The translations under genes were made by a program, and so were the position numbers. 64,000 nt of DNA, from contig NC_057925.1 in assembly GCF_018873765.1 (NCBI RefSeq), positions 44,919,010-44,983,009 of the forward strand, read 5' to 3'. The DNA comes from Telopea speciosissima (taxonomy: Eukaryota; Streptophyta; Magnoliopsida; Proteales; Proteaceae). This document shows positions 34,601 through 51,570 of the stretch, piece by piece. The first letter of the stretch is position 1, and each line of letters opens with the position of its first letter. The notes beneath the pieces are model-generated. The model saw only the letters and a program-made list of their open reading frames with translations. It had not been told where the DNA came from and did no database searches.

Positions 34601-35741
34601 AAGGGTGCCCAGTGCACGAGGCTTCCACTACTGCAGGTTCTGGGGAGGGGCAGATGTTTGCAGCCTTACCCCTGCTTCGCGGAGAGGCTGTTTCGTTGAT
34701 TCGAACCCCACCACCAGGTTGCACTAGAGCCATCGCACCAAGGTTTGCTTATGTCTCAATTGGGCATATGGATCTTCTAATTTCAACTAATACAATCTAT
34801 AAGTCTCTCTTTGCAAGGGAAATAAAGGAAAGGGAAGTGAAATCAAATCAATATTAAAATGGAAACTTCTGTAATTATTACCGAACATTATTGTGTTATT
34901 AACTCCAAAAGCATTCAAAATCTGGTTATTAAATTTAACCTTGCAATCAAATAGCTTTGATTTGAATAAAATAAAGTTAACATGAAAAGTAAAATTTCCA
35001 AACATGAGAAGAGTTTTAAGTAGGTTACCTAATCATGATTTCAAAACTTCCTTTTTCTTTTTAAAAACTATTTCACTTCCCTTCCCTTCCTTTACTTTGC
35101 AACCAGACGGAGCCTAGAATGATAAATTTCCTATCAGTTATGAGAGTCCATAAAATCTACTGAGATTCTACCAAGGTTTATACATAAAGTGGAAAGTCAA
35201 GGATCATCGATAAGACAATGCCTGAAAAAGAAGAAAGATACTACATTTCTTGTCGGATATCATATGTCAACTGTAAAAGGGTAGGGAGTGGTAGTAAAGA
35301 AAAGGTAGCTTTACAATAGAAGATGTGAAGGAATTGTGATTAATCAGACCTTTCATCGAACATGTGAAGGATGAAAACAAAATTGACATGTATGAGGTAT
35401 TCAGAGAACCAGTGAAGAAACCCAGAAAAGGCTTGCATTTTACCTTCCGTTACCTCTCCAAAGAAAGAGAAAGCGTCCTTCAAAGATTTCTCGTCCGCTG
35501 CCCATGAGAGACCTTTAACACCAGAACAAAGTTTGAAATTAATACATAACCAGAGAGAAAGAGAGGAGGGTTTTTTTTTTTTTTTGGGGGGGGGGGGGGG
35601 GTGGGAAGAGGAGGAAGAAGCGAGACCTCCAACGAATAGCTTGCTAGTGGCGGGAGAAGGGGAGGACGGCGAAGAACAGTAGGACCGGAGTGGTGTGGGG
35701 TTTTGGGGCAAAAACCTTCGGACAAGTGTTACCATTTTCAT
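31649..35741 (-). CDS. Small single-RRM RNA-binding protein, probably organelle-targeted (4 exons, 134 aa)
   Basis: Exons (minus): 35741-35627, 35512-35444, 31991-31885 and 31762-31649. All introns are GT-AG, total 405 nt. It has an N-terminal Arg/Ser-rich leader (MKMVTLVRRFLPQ...SYCSSPSS) resembling a mitochondrial or plastid presequence. A single RRM follows: RNP2 KLFVGGLSW at ~33-42, RNP1 RSRGFGFVYF at ~72-81, ending GRPLRISYALEKVRGGP. A short tail ends in ATGQNN with no glycine-rich domain. It resembles the RRM half of plant mitochondrial glycine-rich RNA-binding and ORRM-type proteins, which bind organelle transcripts; that role is inferred. The second in-frame Met (codon 3) is an alternative start. 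Intron 2 is 3.45 kb and hosts a SINE; intron 1 is 114 nt and mostly homopolymer. The frame is intact across all junctions. Confidence 0.88.
34603..34747 (+). mobile_element. Au-type SINE, nearly full-length, in intron 2 of the RRM gene
   Basis: It runs GTGCCCAGTGCACGAGGCTT, GGTTCTGGGGAGGGGCAGA, GCAGCCTTACCCCTGC, GGAGAGGCTGTTTC, GATTCGAACCC (B-box region), CACCACCAGGTTGCACTAG and ends CATCGCACCAAGG. This is the full Au SINE order with tRNA-derived A/B boxes. It is antisense to the host gene. Confidence 0.85.
35571..35605. repeat. T15-G16 homopolymer junction inside intron 1 of the RRM gene
   Basis: Fifteen T are followed directly by sixteen G and then TGGG. On the gene's strand this is a C-run then an A-run occupying over a quarter of the 114-nt intron. 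The G-run could form a G-quadruplex on the template side. Confidence 0.9.
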
Positions 35742-35920
35742 AACTGCCGCAACAAAACAGCAGAGCCCAGAATTCCACAGTCAGACTCGGTGCCTGCCAA
35801 TCCGCTTCTTCGACTTTGGGTCTTTGGTTTAATATTACGTTAATTGATCAAAAACACATTTTCATTATAGAAAATCACTATTAGTTGGAATAAAAAAGCC
35901 ACGGTTCCCACCATTTTAAC

Positions 35921-37231
35921 TAAGGGTGTCAGTACCCAACCCGAACAGATGAAACCAGCCCGAACGAGCCCGGACCACACCGGACCGAACTCTTAATGGT
36001 TTAGTTCGGTTTATGGATCCAGAAAGGCAAACGGTTTGGTTTGGTTTGGACTAGCAAGACGGTGCACCGATAGCCCGAACCGTTAGGCCCGAACCCAAAC
36101 CGAACCGACCTAACCCGATAAATGAGTAAATCAGTAAATGTCTAATGCTTCATTGTCCCCTAAATGTGTTGTGATAGTTTCTCATTTTATCTCATATCCT
36201 TTATTAGTGATTACCCAACCAATTGTATCCATAGGCCATAGGACATAGGATACAAAGATGCATTGTATTTGAAATATTTTATGTACTTAAAAAAGAAAGA
36301 GAAGAAAAATTAGCACTAACTGAATCTTACTAGTTATATAAAACCGATACCAAACCGAATCCAAACAGATATCAACCTGTTGCGTGTGAAAACCTCCGGT
36401 GCTTGGTTCGCTCGTGAATGAACCTGCAAAAACCAAGCAATGAGCGCAAGAGGGCCGGTGTGGCTCCGGCCTAGGACTCTCCGATGCTCAAGTCAGGTCT
36501 CCAACGTGACAGCGTAACTGCGTAGTAAAAAGCAAGATGATGAATGGTGCTCCGTACCTGGGTATTTATAGAGTGAGGAGGAGACGAGACGGTTGGCAGA
36601 GTCCTAGTATGGTAGGAGTCCTTCTTTCGGAAGGTTCTCTCGCGTAGAGCGGAGTGGAGAGTTATTTTCGGGGTCGGGCTCTTATTAAGGTAAGAGTCCA
36701 TGTAGAGTGCAATTCCGTGATGCGCAGGGATCGTGGCTCGATCCCTATCCCATGATTCTCGGGATGTGTTGACGTGGCCCGGAGATCCCCGGTGGAGTGC
36801 TATGGGAGCCTCAGTGGAGGAGGACTCGGCTTCGGAGGTCGGCAGAGGAGGTCGGCAAGGGAGGTCGGCCCGAGAGGTCAATCTCGGCCAGGAGTCTATG
36901 GTTGACCTGTATGAGCTCGGCCTCGGCCACCGGCTAGCTTGTTCGAGTCTGGTTCTGTCAGGTGACTTATCGGAGACGAGGTCGGCCCGGTCTCCTGCTC
37001 GGCCCAACTCGGTTCTCGGACTAAGGTCGGGTCGGCCATGTGGCAGCCTCTGATAGGAGGGGTGTTTTATGCCTCATCACAACCCGTTATCATAAACCAA
37101 AACCGACACGAAACCAAACCGCACCGAAACCAAATATTTCTTAATGGTTTGGTTTCGGTTTCTATAAAAGTCACACCGAAATCGAAAAACCCGAACCGAA
37201 ACCGACCCGAATCGGCCCATTGACACCCCTA
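35921..37231. mobile_element. hAT-type MITE (CCGAACC-rich) with 8-bp TSD, split by a solo LTR
   Basis: Ends TAAGGGTGTCA and TGACACCCCTA are inverted. ATTTTAAC at 35913-35920 recurs at 37232-37239, the 8-bp duplication expected of hAT elements. The interior, minus the LTR, is ~600 bp of CCCGAACC, CCGAACCG and GGTTTCGGTTT words without coding. A typical non-autonomous deletion derivative. Confidence 0.85.
36378..37079 (-). mobile_element. Solo LTR (702 bp) inside the hAT-type element
   Basis: TGTTGCGTG...CCTCATCA with TG/CA ends, flanked by CAACC on both sides (36373-36377 and 37080-37084), the 5-bp duplication of an LTR retrotransposon. A TATAAATA box on the minus strand (near 36570) gives its direction. 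GC-rich with AGGTCGGC words. No internal region or second LTR: a fossil left by LTR-LTR recombination. It is younger than the element it interrupts. Family (gypsy or copia) not determined. Confidence 0.88.
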
Positions 37232-37264
37232 ATTTTAACTGAAGGGATGTTTTATTTTCATCAA

Positions 37265-38595
37265 GGGACAATTACTATCACTATCCTACACTTAATCTAT
37301 ATTTATTAAAACTACCCTACCTTAAACTTCTTTTCTAAATCTACTCTGTTTTTTAATTTTTACGTCTCCTTCTACCTTCATGTTTTTAAATACCCAGATT
37401 GCCCTTCCTTTTCACATGGTAACTTGTTAATCTATTTAACCTATCATTCATCTTTCTTACTTCTACTTTTTACTATTTTTATCCTTAAAATAGTAAAAAA
37501 TAAAGCACCCACCCACTTCTTCTCTCCCGTTTTTTACTCCATTCAGTTTTTGTTGTTGTTTTTTCTTCAATCTTTCTATTTAATTAATTTTTTATTGAAC
37601 ATTTAATCCTCATTGTTCTTCAAACAGATCATGGTTCTAAGTATCGGTATCGTGTCGCCCATATCGGACGATGTACCGGTTTTGTTAGTCACCGATATCG
37701 ATACCATGTTGATACTGTATTAGTAGCACGGTACTGACAAGGGGTAAAATGGTCAAAGAACTCATTTTTTAAGGAAATTCAAGGGTAATTTTGCCCGATA
37801 CAGCAGATCTAGGCCGATACCGTACTGGTATCGTATCGATTTTGTAGGTTACCGATACCCATTCTGATACCGTGCACTAAAACCCTGGAACAGATCGACT
37901 CTCATAAAAAATAGTAAAAAGTAAATTGAATAAAAACAGGAAGAGAGAGAAGAAGTGGGGTGTTTTGCAGAGAGTCCATTTGTTCCATGGTTTTAGTTTT
38001 AGTGCACGGTATTGGAACGGGTATCGGTAACCTGCAAAATCGATATAGTATCGGCCTGGATCAGCTGTATCAAGCAAAATTACCCCTGAATCTCCTTTAA
38101 AATGAGTTTTTTTTTTTAAAACCATTTTACCCCCTTTTCATACCGTGCTATCGATACGGTATTGACACATAATCGGTGACTAGCAAAACCGGTACGTATT
38201 GCCCGATACAGGTGATACGATACCAATACTTAGAACCATGGTCTGTTCGAAGAAGAATGATGAGAATGAAATGTTGAATAAAAAATTAATTAAATAGAAA
38301 AATTGAAGAAAAAAAAAACTGAATGGAGTAAAAAACGGGAGAGAGAAGAAACGGGTGGGTGCTTTCATTTTTTACTATTTTAATGACAAAAATAGTAAAA
38401 AGTAGAAGATGAATAGTACGTTAAATAGATTAGCAGGCTACTAGGTGAAAAGGAAGGGTAATCTGGGTATTTAAAAACATGTGGGTAGAAAGAGATGTAA
38501 AAGTTTAAAAGCAGGATAGTTTTAAAAAAGAAGTTTAAGGTAGGGTAGTTTTAGTAAATATAGGCTAAGTGTAGGGTAGTGATAGTAGTTGCCCC
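37265..38595. mobile_element. 1.33 kb near-complete inverted repeat (MULE-like, 9-bp TSD)
   Basis: The outer ends GGGACAATTACTATCACTA and TAGTGATAGTAGTTGCCCC are inverted. TTTCATCAA at 37256-37264 recurs exactly at 38596-38604, a 9-bp TSD. The inversion continues inward for about 620 bp per arm, including GTTTTTTACTCCATTCAG / CTGAATGGAGTAAAAAAC and a TATCGGTATCG patch present in both arms (37628-37880 and 37990-38235). Only ~90 bp near 37890-37975 is left as loop. No coding capacity. Long TIRs with a 9-bp TSD point to the MULE superfamily. Confidence 0.9.
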
Positions 38596-38716
38596 TTTCA
38601 TCAATAAACTGAAGGGGAGAAAGGGCCGCAGGTTTATCGTGGGTTGGGGTTTTGAGGACTATTTGTGCATGTTGGGTAAGCTCAAGGGGCGGTCTCTTCA
38701 GCTCCTGTTATTCAAT

Positions 38717-38921
38717 GGAAAATTATCCTCTCCAATTCCTTAAAGTGTGGCAGTGCGACAGTGTTAGGTGGAGATGTTGACACCTAGCAATTGCCACATC
38801 CAACGGTCCAAGCTCATTGATATGGATTCGGTTGGATGCTGTAGTTGCCAGGTGTCGACATCTCCACCTAACACTGCCGTCTGCCGCACCGCCACACTTT
38901 AGGAATTGAAGAGCAAATTAG
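38717..38921. mobile_element. Fold-back MITE, copy 1
   Basis: AATTCCTTAAAGTGTGGCAG...AGGTGGAGATGTTGACACCT pairs with AGGTGTCGACATCTCCACCT...CCACACTTTAGGAATTG, with the loop around CAACGGTCCAAGC. A second copy lies at 49961-50158. Confidence 0.85.
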
Positions 38922-40150
38922 TGTCGTTTTATGCTGTATTTTGTTTGCATTCTCAAAATAGATTCTAGGTTTAGAATGCATTTTGAAATAAGAAAAATAG
39001 AGAAGAATCAGATTTTAGAATACGTTCTAAATCCAAAATTTATTTTGAGAATGCACATTAAACTCAGCCTTGGAATCTTTTTCTCGCCTAGATTTCAGAA
39101 TATGTTTTAAATCTAAAATCTATTATGAGAATGCATACCAAACACACCTTTTAATCTTTCTCACCTTTCATCCCATAAGCGAGAAAGGTGAGAGATTTAA
39201 AACTTATTGACAGAGCCAACAATCCTATTGGCTCTGTTTTTTGGCTTACCAAACACTTGAAACTTTGGACTGCCGAAATCTGCTCTATATAGGATAGGTT
39301 TTGAAACAATATCTTTGCAAAAACAGGGGTAAGGCTCCATACATTGATCCTCCCCAGACCCTGCAATGGCAGGAGCTCATACACTAGGTACGCCATTTTT
39401 TTATTATAGGATAGGTCTTCCCTCTCTCTTTTTGCCAAATACCAAGGTTAGGTGGTTTGATTACACATCTTTTACCCTGCAAGGCTACAACAACTAATAA
39501 GTGTACAGTAATTGTCTTAGTGATTGTCTTAGTGGGTTTATTTGAAGGAATTCATCCTCATTTCTCATGGCAATATTAAAGCATGAGAGAAAGTTCTGCA
39601 TACCGCCAGTTTGGAAGGAATCTCCCATGCCACACCAATGGAAATAAAGGAGAACCCGTTCTTCAATAATAGGCAAGGTAGAGAAAATGTCTAAGAGAAA
39701 GAGAGAATCCCATGATGACACTTACATGTAATGGAATTTCCATGCCTGACCAATGAGGGCCTGGGAGGAGGTGCTGCATGGTTCGTCACTTCGTCTTCGT
39801 CAATAAGAGCCCATATATAACACAGAGAGAGAGAGAGGATTGTACATATGCATTTTTAGGTCTATTTAACATTCTCGGATGACAAAAATAATTGTTTTTA
39901 TCCTTTGAGAATATGCAATCGACCAAGAATACATACCAAACACAACCTACATTTCATGTTGTCGTTCACTTAAACTTGAGATATTCAAAAGGTACAGCCT
40001 CAACCAAGAAGGGCTGAACTCACCCCTAAATATAAGGGAGAAGATCATTGTGGGCTGTGTGGCCCCTGTACAAGCATGGGGCTAATGAGAGTGCACACTC
40101 ATTTCATGTGATTTTGTCACCTGTCTGGGTCATGCTGCTCCATAATTACA
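38922..40150. other. Intergenic; truncated SINE and small repeats
   Basis: 38930-39140 carries two approximate repeats of AGAATGCATTTTGAAAT/AAATCTATTTTGAGAATGCA words. A repeat of the 20123 family occurs at about 40040-40140. No gene. Confidence 0.4.
39296..39396 (-). mobile_element. Au-type SINE, 3'-truncated
   Basis: Reverse complement reads GCGTACCTAGTGTATGAGCT, CTGCCATTGCAGGGTCTGGG and GGAGCCTTACCCCTG, the left half of the Au SINE. Confidence 0.65.
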
Positions 40151-40156
40151 AAATAA

Positions 40157-41475
40157 TTAAGGAAAATTTCACGGATACCCCCTAAAAGTATTTAATATCT
40201 CAAAAACTTATCATATTTGGTCAAAATGTCACAGACACCCCCCTATTTTTATGAATTTATTTCAATTTAGTCTACTCCAGTCTTTGCAGTTAAGTGTCTT
40301 TTAACTTTTTTTAAATGGCGAAATTACCCTTACCATACTTCTTCTCCATTTTCCACTTAAATGACGAAATTACCCTTATTTGTGAAACCTTCTTCCCTTC
40401 TTCTCCTTCTTCTGTTTCTTCCGCCGCCGCCACCACACCACCACCGCCACCCCTCCAGCCCTCCTTCTCTTGCTCCCCTGCAACCCCGCCACTGTCCGTG
40501 AAATTTTCCCTAAATGTAATAAACTTCGTAAATCAATCCAAAAACAGACCCTCTCAACCCTATGCCTATGAGTGGCAATCCACTAATGGCCTTCGAGTTC
40601 CGACACAGAGAAGCCACTGACATAAAACCTGATTCGGTTGAGATGATCAAAAAGAGCAAAAGCCCAAGCAAAGTTCTCCCACGGCGGCGGAAGCTGGGAG
40701 CCTAGAGTTCCGGCAACCCACCACCACCGCCAATAATCGAACTGAGAAGGAATCGGAGGAGAAACTGTACGAGTACGGGAATCGAAGCTGGGCGATCGGA
40801 TTGGGAAGAAGACACAAGGAAGAGAGAAGAGGAGAAGAGGAGGACAGAGAAATGGAAGTTAAGGAAGGAAAGGAAGCTAAGGAGAGAAGGAGAGATAGGA
40901 TTATTGGTAAAAGGGGAGAGAAGGAAGATCTTACAAAATAGGAAGATGATAGTTGAGATGATGGATTGCCATATCAGAAACCCTAGAAATCGATTCTTAA
41001 CAATTTCTGTCGACATAATCAGATAGCTGGTTCACAGTTCAGACATCAGGGAGAGAGAGAGAGAGATTTAAAAGGAGATTTAAGCGAGGCAGGAAAGATC
41101 GTGATCCAAAGGATCGACAATTCGACGAGCAGGCAGGTGACTTTCTCTAAGCGAAGGAACGGATTACTGAAGAAGGCTAAGGAGTTAGCAATCCTACCTC
41201 AGGGAAATCCATCCCTGTTTCAGATTTTTTCCTCCTTGCCTTACCGTTGGTAATAATAGCCGGAACCGGACCTGAAGCCATAGAGGGTAGAAGATGAAAT
41301 GACAGTTTTGTCTTTTTATTTAAATAATTTAGGGGTAAAATGAATATTTCACCTTTGGGTACTGACGGTGCTTAACGTTTGGGGTGTCTCTGACATTTTG
41401 ATCAAGTATGGTAAGACGTATGGTAAGTTTCTGAGATATTGGATACGTTTGGGGTGTCTGTGACATTAACAAGGT
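40157..41475. mobile_element. Pack-MULE-like TIR element carrying a MADS-box exon fragment
   Basis: The left ~95 bp (TTTCACGGATACCCCCTAAA, AATATCTCAAAAACTTA, GGTCAAAATGTCACAGACA) matches the reverse complement of the right ~110 bp (ATGTCACAGACACCCC, AATATCTCAGAAACTTACC, GATCAAAATGTCAGAGACACC). The ~1.1 kb interior has no transposase. It holds Pro-rich and GA-rich patches and, near its right end, the MADS-box fragment at 41089-41196. Target duplication not evident. It sits ~330 bp beyond the stop codon of the PFP gene. Confidence 0.75.
41089..41196 (+). pseudogene. MADS-box domain exon-1 fragment (AGL17/type II-like)
   Basis: An open frame encodes [20 protein letters not shown] and then [15 protein letters not shown], the first ~40 residues of a plant MIKC-type MADS domain; the wording is closest to the AGL17/ANR1-like group. 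The start is eroded (the usual ATGGGNAGAGG is lost), and after AIL the sequence leaves the family (PQGN...). A GA-rich block just upstream looks like the captured 5'UTR. It lies inside the TIR element, with no K-box or later exons nearby, so it is a captured fragment, not a gene. Confidence 0.85.
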
Positions 41476-41808
41476 AAAGAAGCACAAGATTCCGACGAAG
41501 AATGGTGATCTTCACTCCTTAAATACAAGGGGAAAACCAACAGCCAGTGCCTCTAAATTACTTCAGCAAAGAGAAGCAGAGTATCCTACTTTCACAGATA
41601 ATCTTCTTAACAAAATTTAATCTACTTGACAAAGTCTGAACTAAAAGGAAAAAAGACAGGTCGCGAGTCGAAATACAACTAATTCACCCCAACCCTCAAA
41701 CTCTTGAGGAGCAATTTTGCATAGCCTTGCAATATGGAAACTTATTTATGTTACCACACGACACCAGCAAAAGGGTGTTTGTGTTGGGTGAGTTTTCACA
41801 GAGAATTC

Positions 41809-48751
<6,943 letters not shown>

Positions 48752-48900
48752 TGTTATTGTTACTACAAAGGTGAAGCGACGGAGATTATAAAGGGGAAGA
48801 GAGACCGGAGAACCCTGAATCCAAATATCGAACGCTTCTCTCTGCGATTCAATAACTCTCTTTTAAGTTGGGTGAGAGAGACAGTGAGAGTGGTTGGCTC
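48752..48900 (-). promoter_or_regulatory. 5' leader / proximal promoter of PFP-BETA
   Basis: Directly upstream of the ATG, on the gene's strand, the leader is rich in TCTC/CTTC (CACTCTCACTGTCTCTCTCA). TATAATC lies about 40 bp before the start codon, too close to be a normal TATA box. No operator-like element identified. Confidence 0.35.
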
Positions 48901-49948
48901 CGCAGGTGCCGAGAGGGGTAAAAACGTCATTGGGGTTTTGTCTGATCAGATAGACAGAAACTCATTTCCCTGGTTTCCGTGATATCATGACAAATGGTGT
49001 ATCGATTCTTAGTCAATCTCAACCGTATAGCTAATGGACCCAAGTTGAAGACCGATTTGATGGAAAAATAAGTTCCGTTGGATTATTGGCTAATTCTGGG
49101 GCCCATGGAATCAAATTAAGCGCCCACGATTCACGATTGCAAGTGTTTCGCTCTCGGGTCCCAATTCCTAAGCACTTGCCTACCCAACAATCGTCGGAGC
49201 TGGTTGGTGAGTTTTTACCCTAAGAAATAGTTGGTGAGCGCGTGAGAGAATGTTGAAAGTTTCTCTCTTGGCGAGTGAGTCCGTGAGTGAGGATCGTAAG
49301 CTCCTCTATCTTTCTCTGGGACTTTACCAGTTCATGGCAAAAGTCCATCCGACGGTGACCAAAGGTGAATAGAACTGCCCCACCGTCGGATGCATTTTAA
49401 GGTACATTGGACAGTACATCGCACTCAAGAAGATAATGATCCCCTTCTCCCTTTGTGAATGAAATAAGGGTTTTTTTTTTATTTTTGGGGGTTAGGTCCC
49501 AAACTGATGGATCTTTATCTTCTCAGGTTCCCTGTCGGGTATAGTTCGTACGGTTCCTCTTATATGGGGTAGAAATGACCACCTTATCCCGGATTAACAC
49601 ACTACTTGGGTGTGGTCCACCCCCCTTATTAGAGGCACTAGGGAACTGTACCGGGCGAGGAATCTGAGAGGATAATTTTTTCCACACTGACAGCTAGACA
49701 AGAACGCATTGAACACCAAATAAGGATCCACAAGACGCGAGCAAGGGCCTAATGAGCCATAGTTTTACTATTTACTACACTACTATACTACTACTAATTC
49801 TTCAAGAAAGGTGGGGGGTTGGAGCATTGAACTCTCGACCTTTCCTGGAGTTATGGTAGACCCAAATATATAGCTGTCCACCAAACTAGAAGCTCATCCA
49901 CAGGGAGGAAATAAGTTTTCTTGCACTGGTGATCATGTACGATGACCA
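48901..49948. other. Intergenic, no gene seen
   Basis: 49330-49420 contains a small inverted repeat pair (CCATCCGACGGTG / CACCGTCGGATG). 49490-49690 has GTCGGGTATAGTTCG / GTACCGGGCGAGG ends and may be another non-autonomous repeat. No coding domain. Confidence 0.35.
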
Positions 49949-49960
49949 CTCCACAGGTGG

Positions 49961-50158
49961 AAAATTATCCGCTCCAATTTCTTAAAGTGTGGCAGTGCAG
50001 CAGTGCTAGGTGGAGATGTTGACACCTGGCAGTAGCTGCATCCAACGGTCCATATCAATGAGATCGGACCGTTGGATGGAGCTGCTGCCAAGTGTCGACA
50101 TCTCCACCTAGCATTGCCGCACTGCCACTCTTAAAGGAATTGTAGAGGATAAAAATCC
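49961..50158. mobile_element. Fold-back MITE, copy 2
   Basis: Same arms as 38717-38921: AAAGTGTGGCAGTGCAGCAG...AGGTGGAGATGTTGACACCT pairs with AAGTGTCGACATCTCCACCT...GCACTGCCACTCTTAAAGG. The flanks CTCCACAGGTGG (49949-49960) and CTCCACAAGTGG (50159-50170) form a direct repeat, 11 of 12 identical, that should include the target duplication. Confidence 0.85.
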
Positions 50159-50279
50159 CTCCACAAGTGGCAAAAAGACATCTTGGCTTACTTTTGTAAA
50201 AGCGCATAATGTAATTAACGCATTAAAGCATGCCAATATCTAAAGCTTTAAGTAGGGTTGGTTTTTCAGGGCTTTATAT

Positions 50280-50870
50280 TACAAGGTATGGGACATTGTC
50301 AGCCCTAACACCATTTCAATTATTCAGGGCTATTTTTGCTATAGTTGTATTTCAACCAATCTTAATGAGACTCGCATTACTTTGATCCCCCAAGGTAAAA
50401 GTCCCCTCATCAAGTGATGATTTTCATTCCATCAATCTGAGCAAGTTTGCATATAAACTTATTTCCCGCATTCTAGTCTACCAGGTTCCCTCCATTTTGC
50501 ATAAACTGATTTCATTCAATTAAAATGGTTTTATCAAGAGCCTCCACACTTAAAGATAATGTTTTGATTTTTCATAAATTATTACATTGCATCAAGGGCA
50601 ATGAGAGAAGCAAATATGGTTTCATGTCTTAAAAAGTGGACATGAATAAAACCTATGATCAAATGGAATGAACGTTTTTGCATAAAATTCTCCTTCATTT
50701 TGGTTTCCACCTTGATCGAATCAATAAGGTTATATTCTGTGCAGAACCTACTCAAATATATTTTTTGCTCCCCTCTTGTCCTTCTTTAGCCCATCCAAGT
50801 GTCTCTAGTTGGGGGATTACTCTCCTATCTCTTCGTCCTCCGCTGAAATCCCCCCCCCCCTAATCTTGCA
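50280..50870 (+). mobile_element. L1-type LINE RT fragment
   Basis: It encodes INLSKFAYKLISRILVYQV (DDFRPISLCN...YKIISKIL region of plant L1 RT) and DMNKTYDQMEW then FLHKILLHFGFH (first catalytic Asp motif). In-frame stops separate the pieces. Neither end is defined. Confidence 0.65.
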
Positions 50871-51084
50871 AAAAAAAGAGGCACATCCATGGAAATCTGG
50901 TTGCTCAATCTAGTGAAGCCATTTCCCACACAGATTTATTTCTATCAACTCAACCATAAGATATTTTTTGGCTTCAAAAATCTTGAGTTCTTTATGTACT
51001 GAGGGATGAAAGGAGCTCTAGTTTTTTTCATGTCTGCTAACCATCATCTTAGCTATTAATTGCATGCATTTAGGATAATGAAGG

Positions 51085-51365
51085 TAAAATGATAATTGAT
51101 ATTCCTTCTATTGCTCTTTTATTTGTCTCTCATTTAAGCTCTAATTATACCACTTCTAATCCCTTAGATCTTTTGTTTATTGAAAGTCGTTTTGAACCAA
51201 TAATATCTGATGAAGAAAATTTTTTCTTGACTTCCCTTCCATCTGAAGAAGTTAAAATGGCTATTTTTTTAGCATTCGGGGCATGATGATATATCGACCA
51301 TTTTTTGCCATAAGTGTGTGTATTTGGTTAAGGTGGATGTCATTTACTTTGCCTTTTGGGACTAA
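51085..51365 (+). mobile_element. L1-type LINE fragment, region N-terminal to RT
   Basis: It encodes EENFFLTSLPSEEVKMAIFL followed, after a frame change, by HDDISTIFCHKCVYLVKVDV, the segment just before the L1 RT core (PSxEEVKxAxFxxGxDKAPGPDGF...FxxxxW). In an intact element this would lie upstream of the 50280-50870 piece. Here it lies downstream, so it is a different copy or a rearrangement. Confidence 0.55.
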
Positions 51366-51570
51366 CCACACTCTATTGGCTCTAATACCAAAAAAATGTT
51401 ATGAGTTAGGAATGTGAGAAAGAGGTAAGAATGTTTAAATACAAAAGAGTTCTTTGATTTTTAGATTTCCCAACCTAAACAGTAAACACACCCATTGAAT
51501 CATTGCATCAGATATATCTAAGAAAGAAAAGAATTGATCCAAAAATTGAGAAAATATATTATTAAAAGAA

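Noticed and set aside
36471-37007. 178-codon frame within the solo LTR
   Set aside because: It falls wholly inside a TG...CA unit with a 5-bp TSD; no protein similarity recognised.
40315-40620. Pro-rich frame inside the MADS-bearing TIR element
   Set aside because: Low-complexity Pro/Ser coding from CCG/CCA repeats; could be captured leader sequence but no family is recognised.
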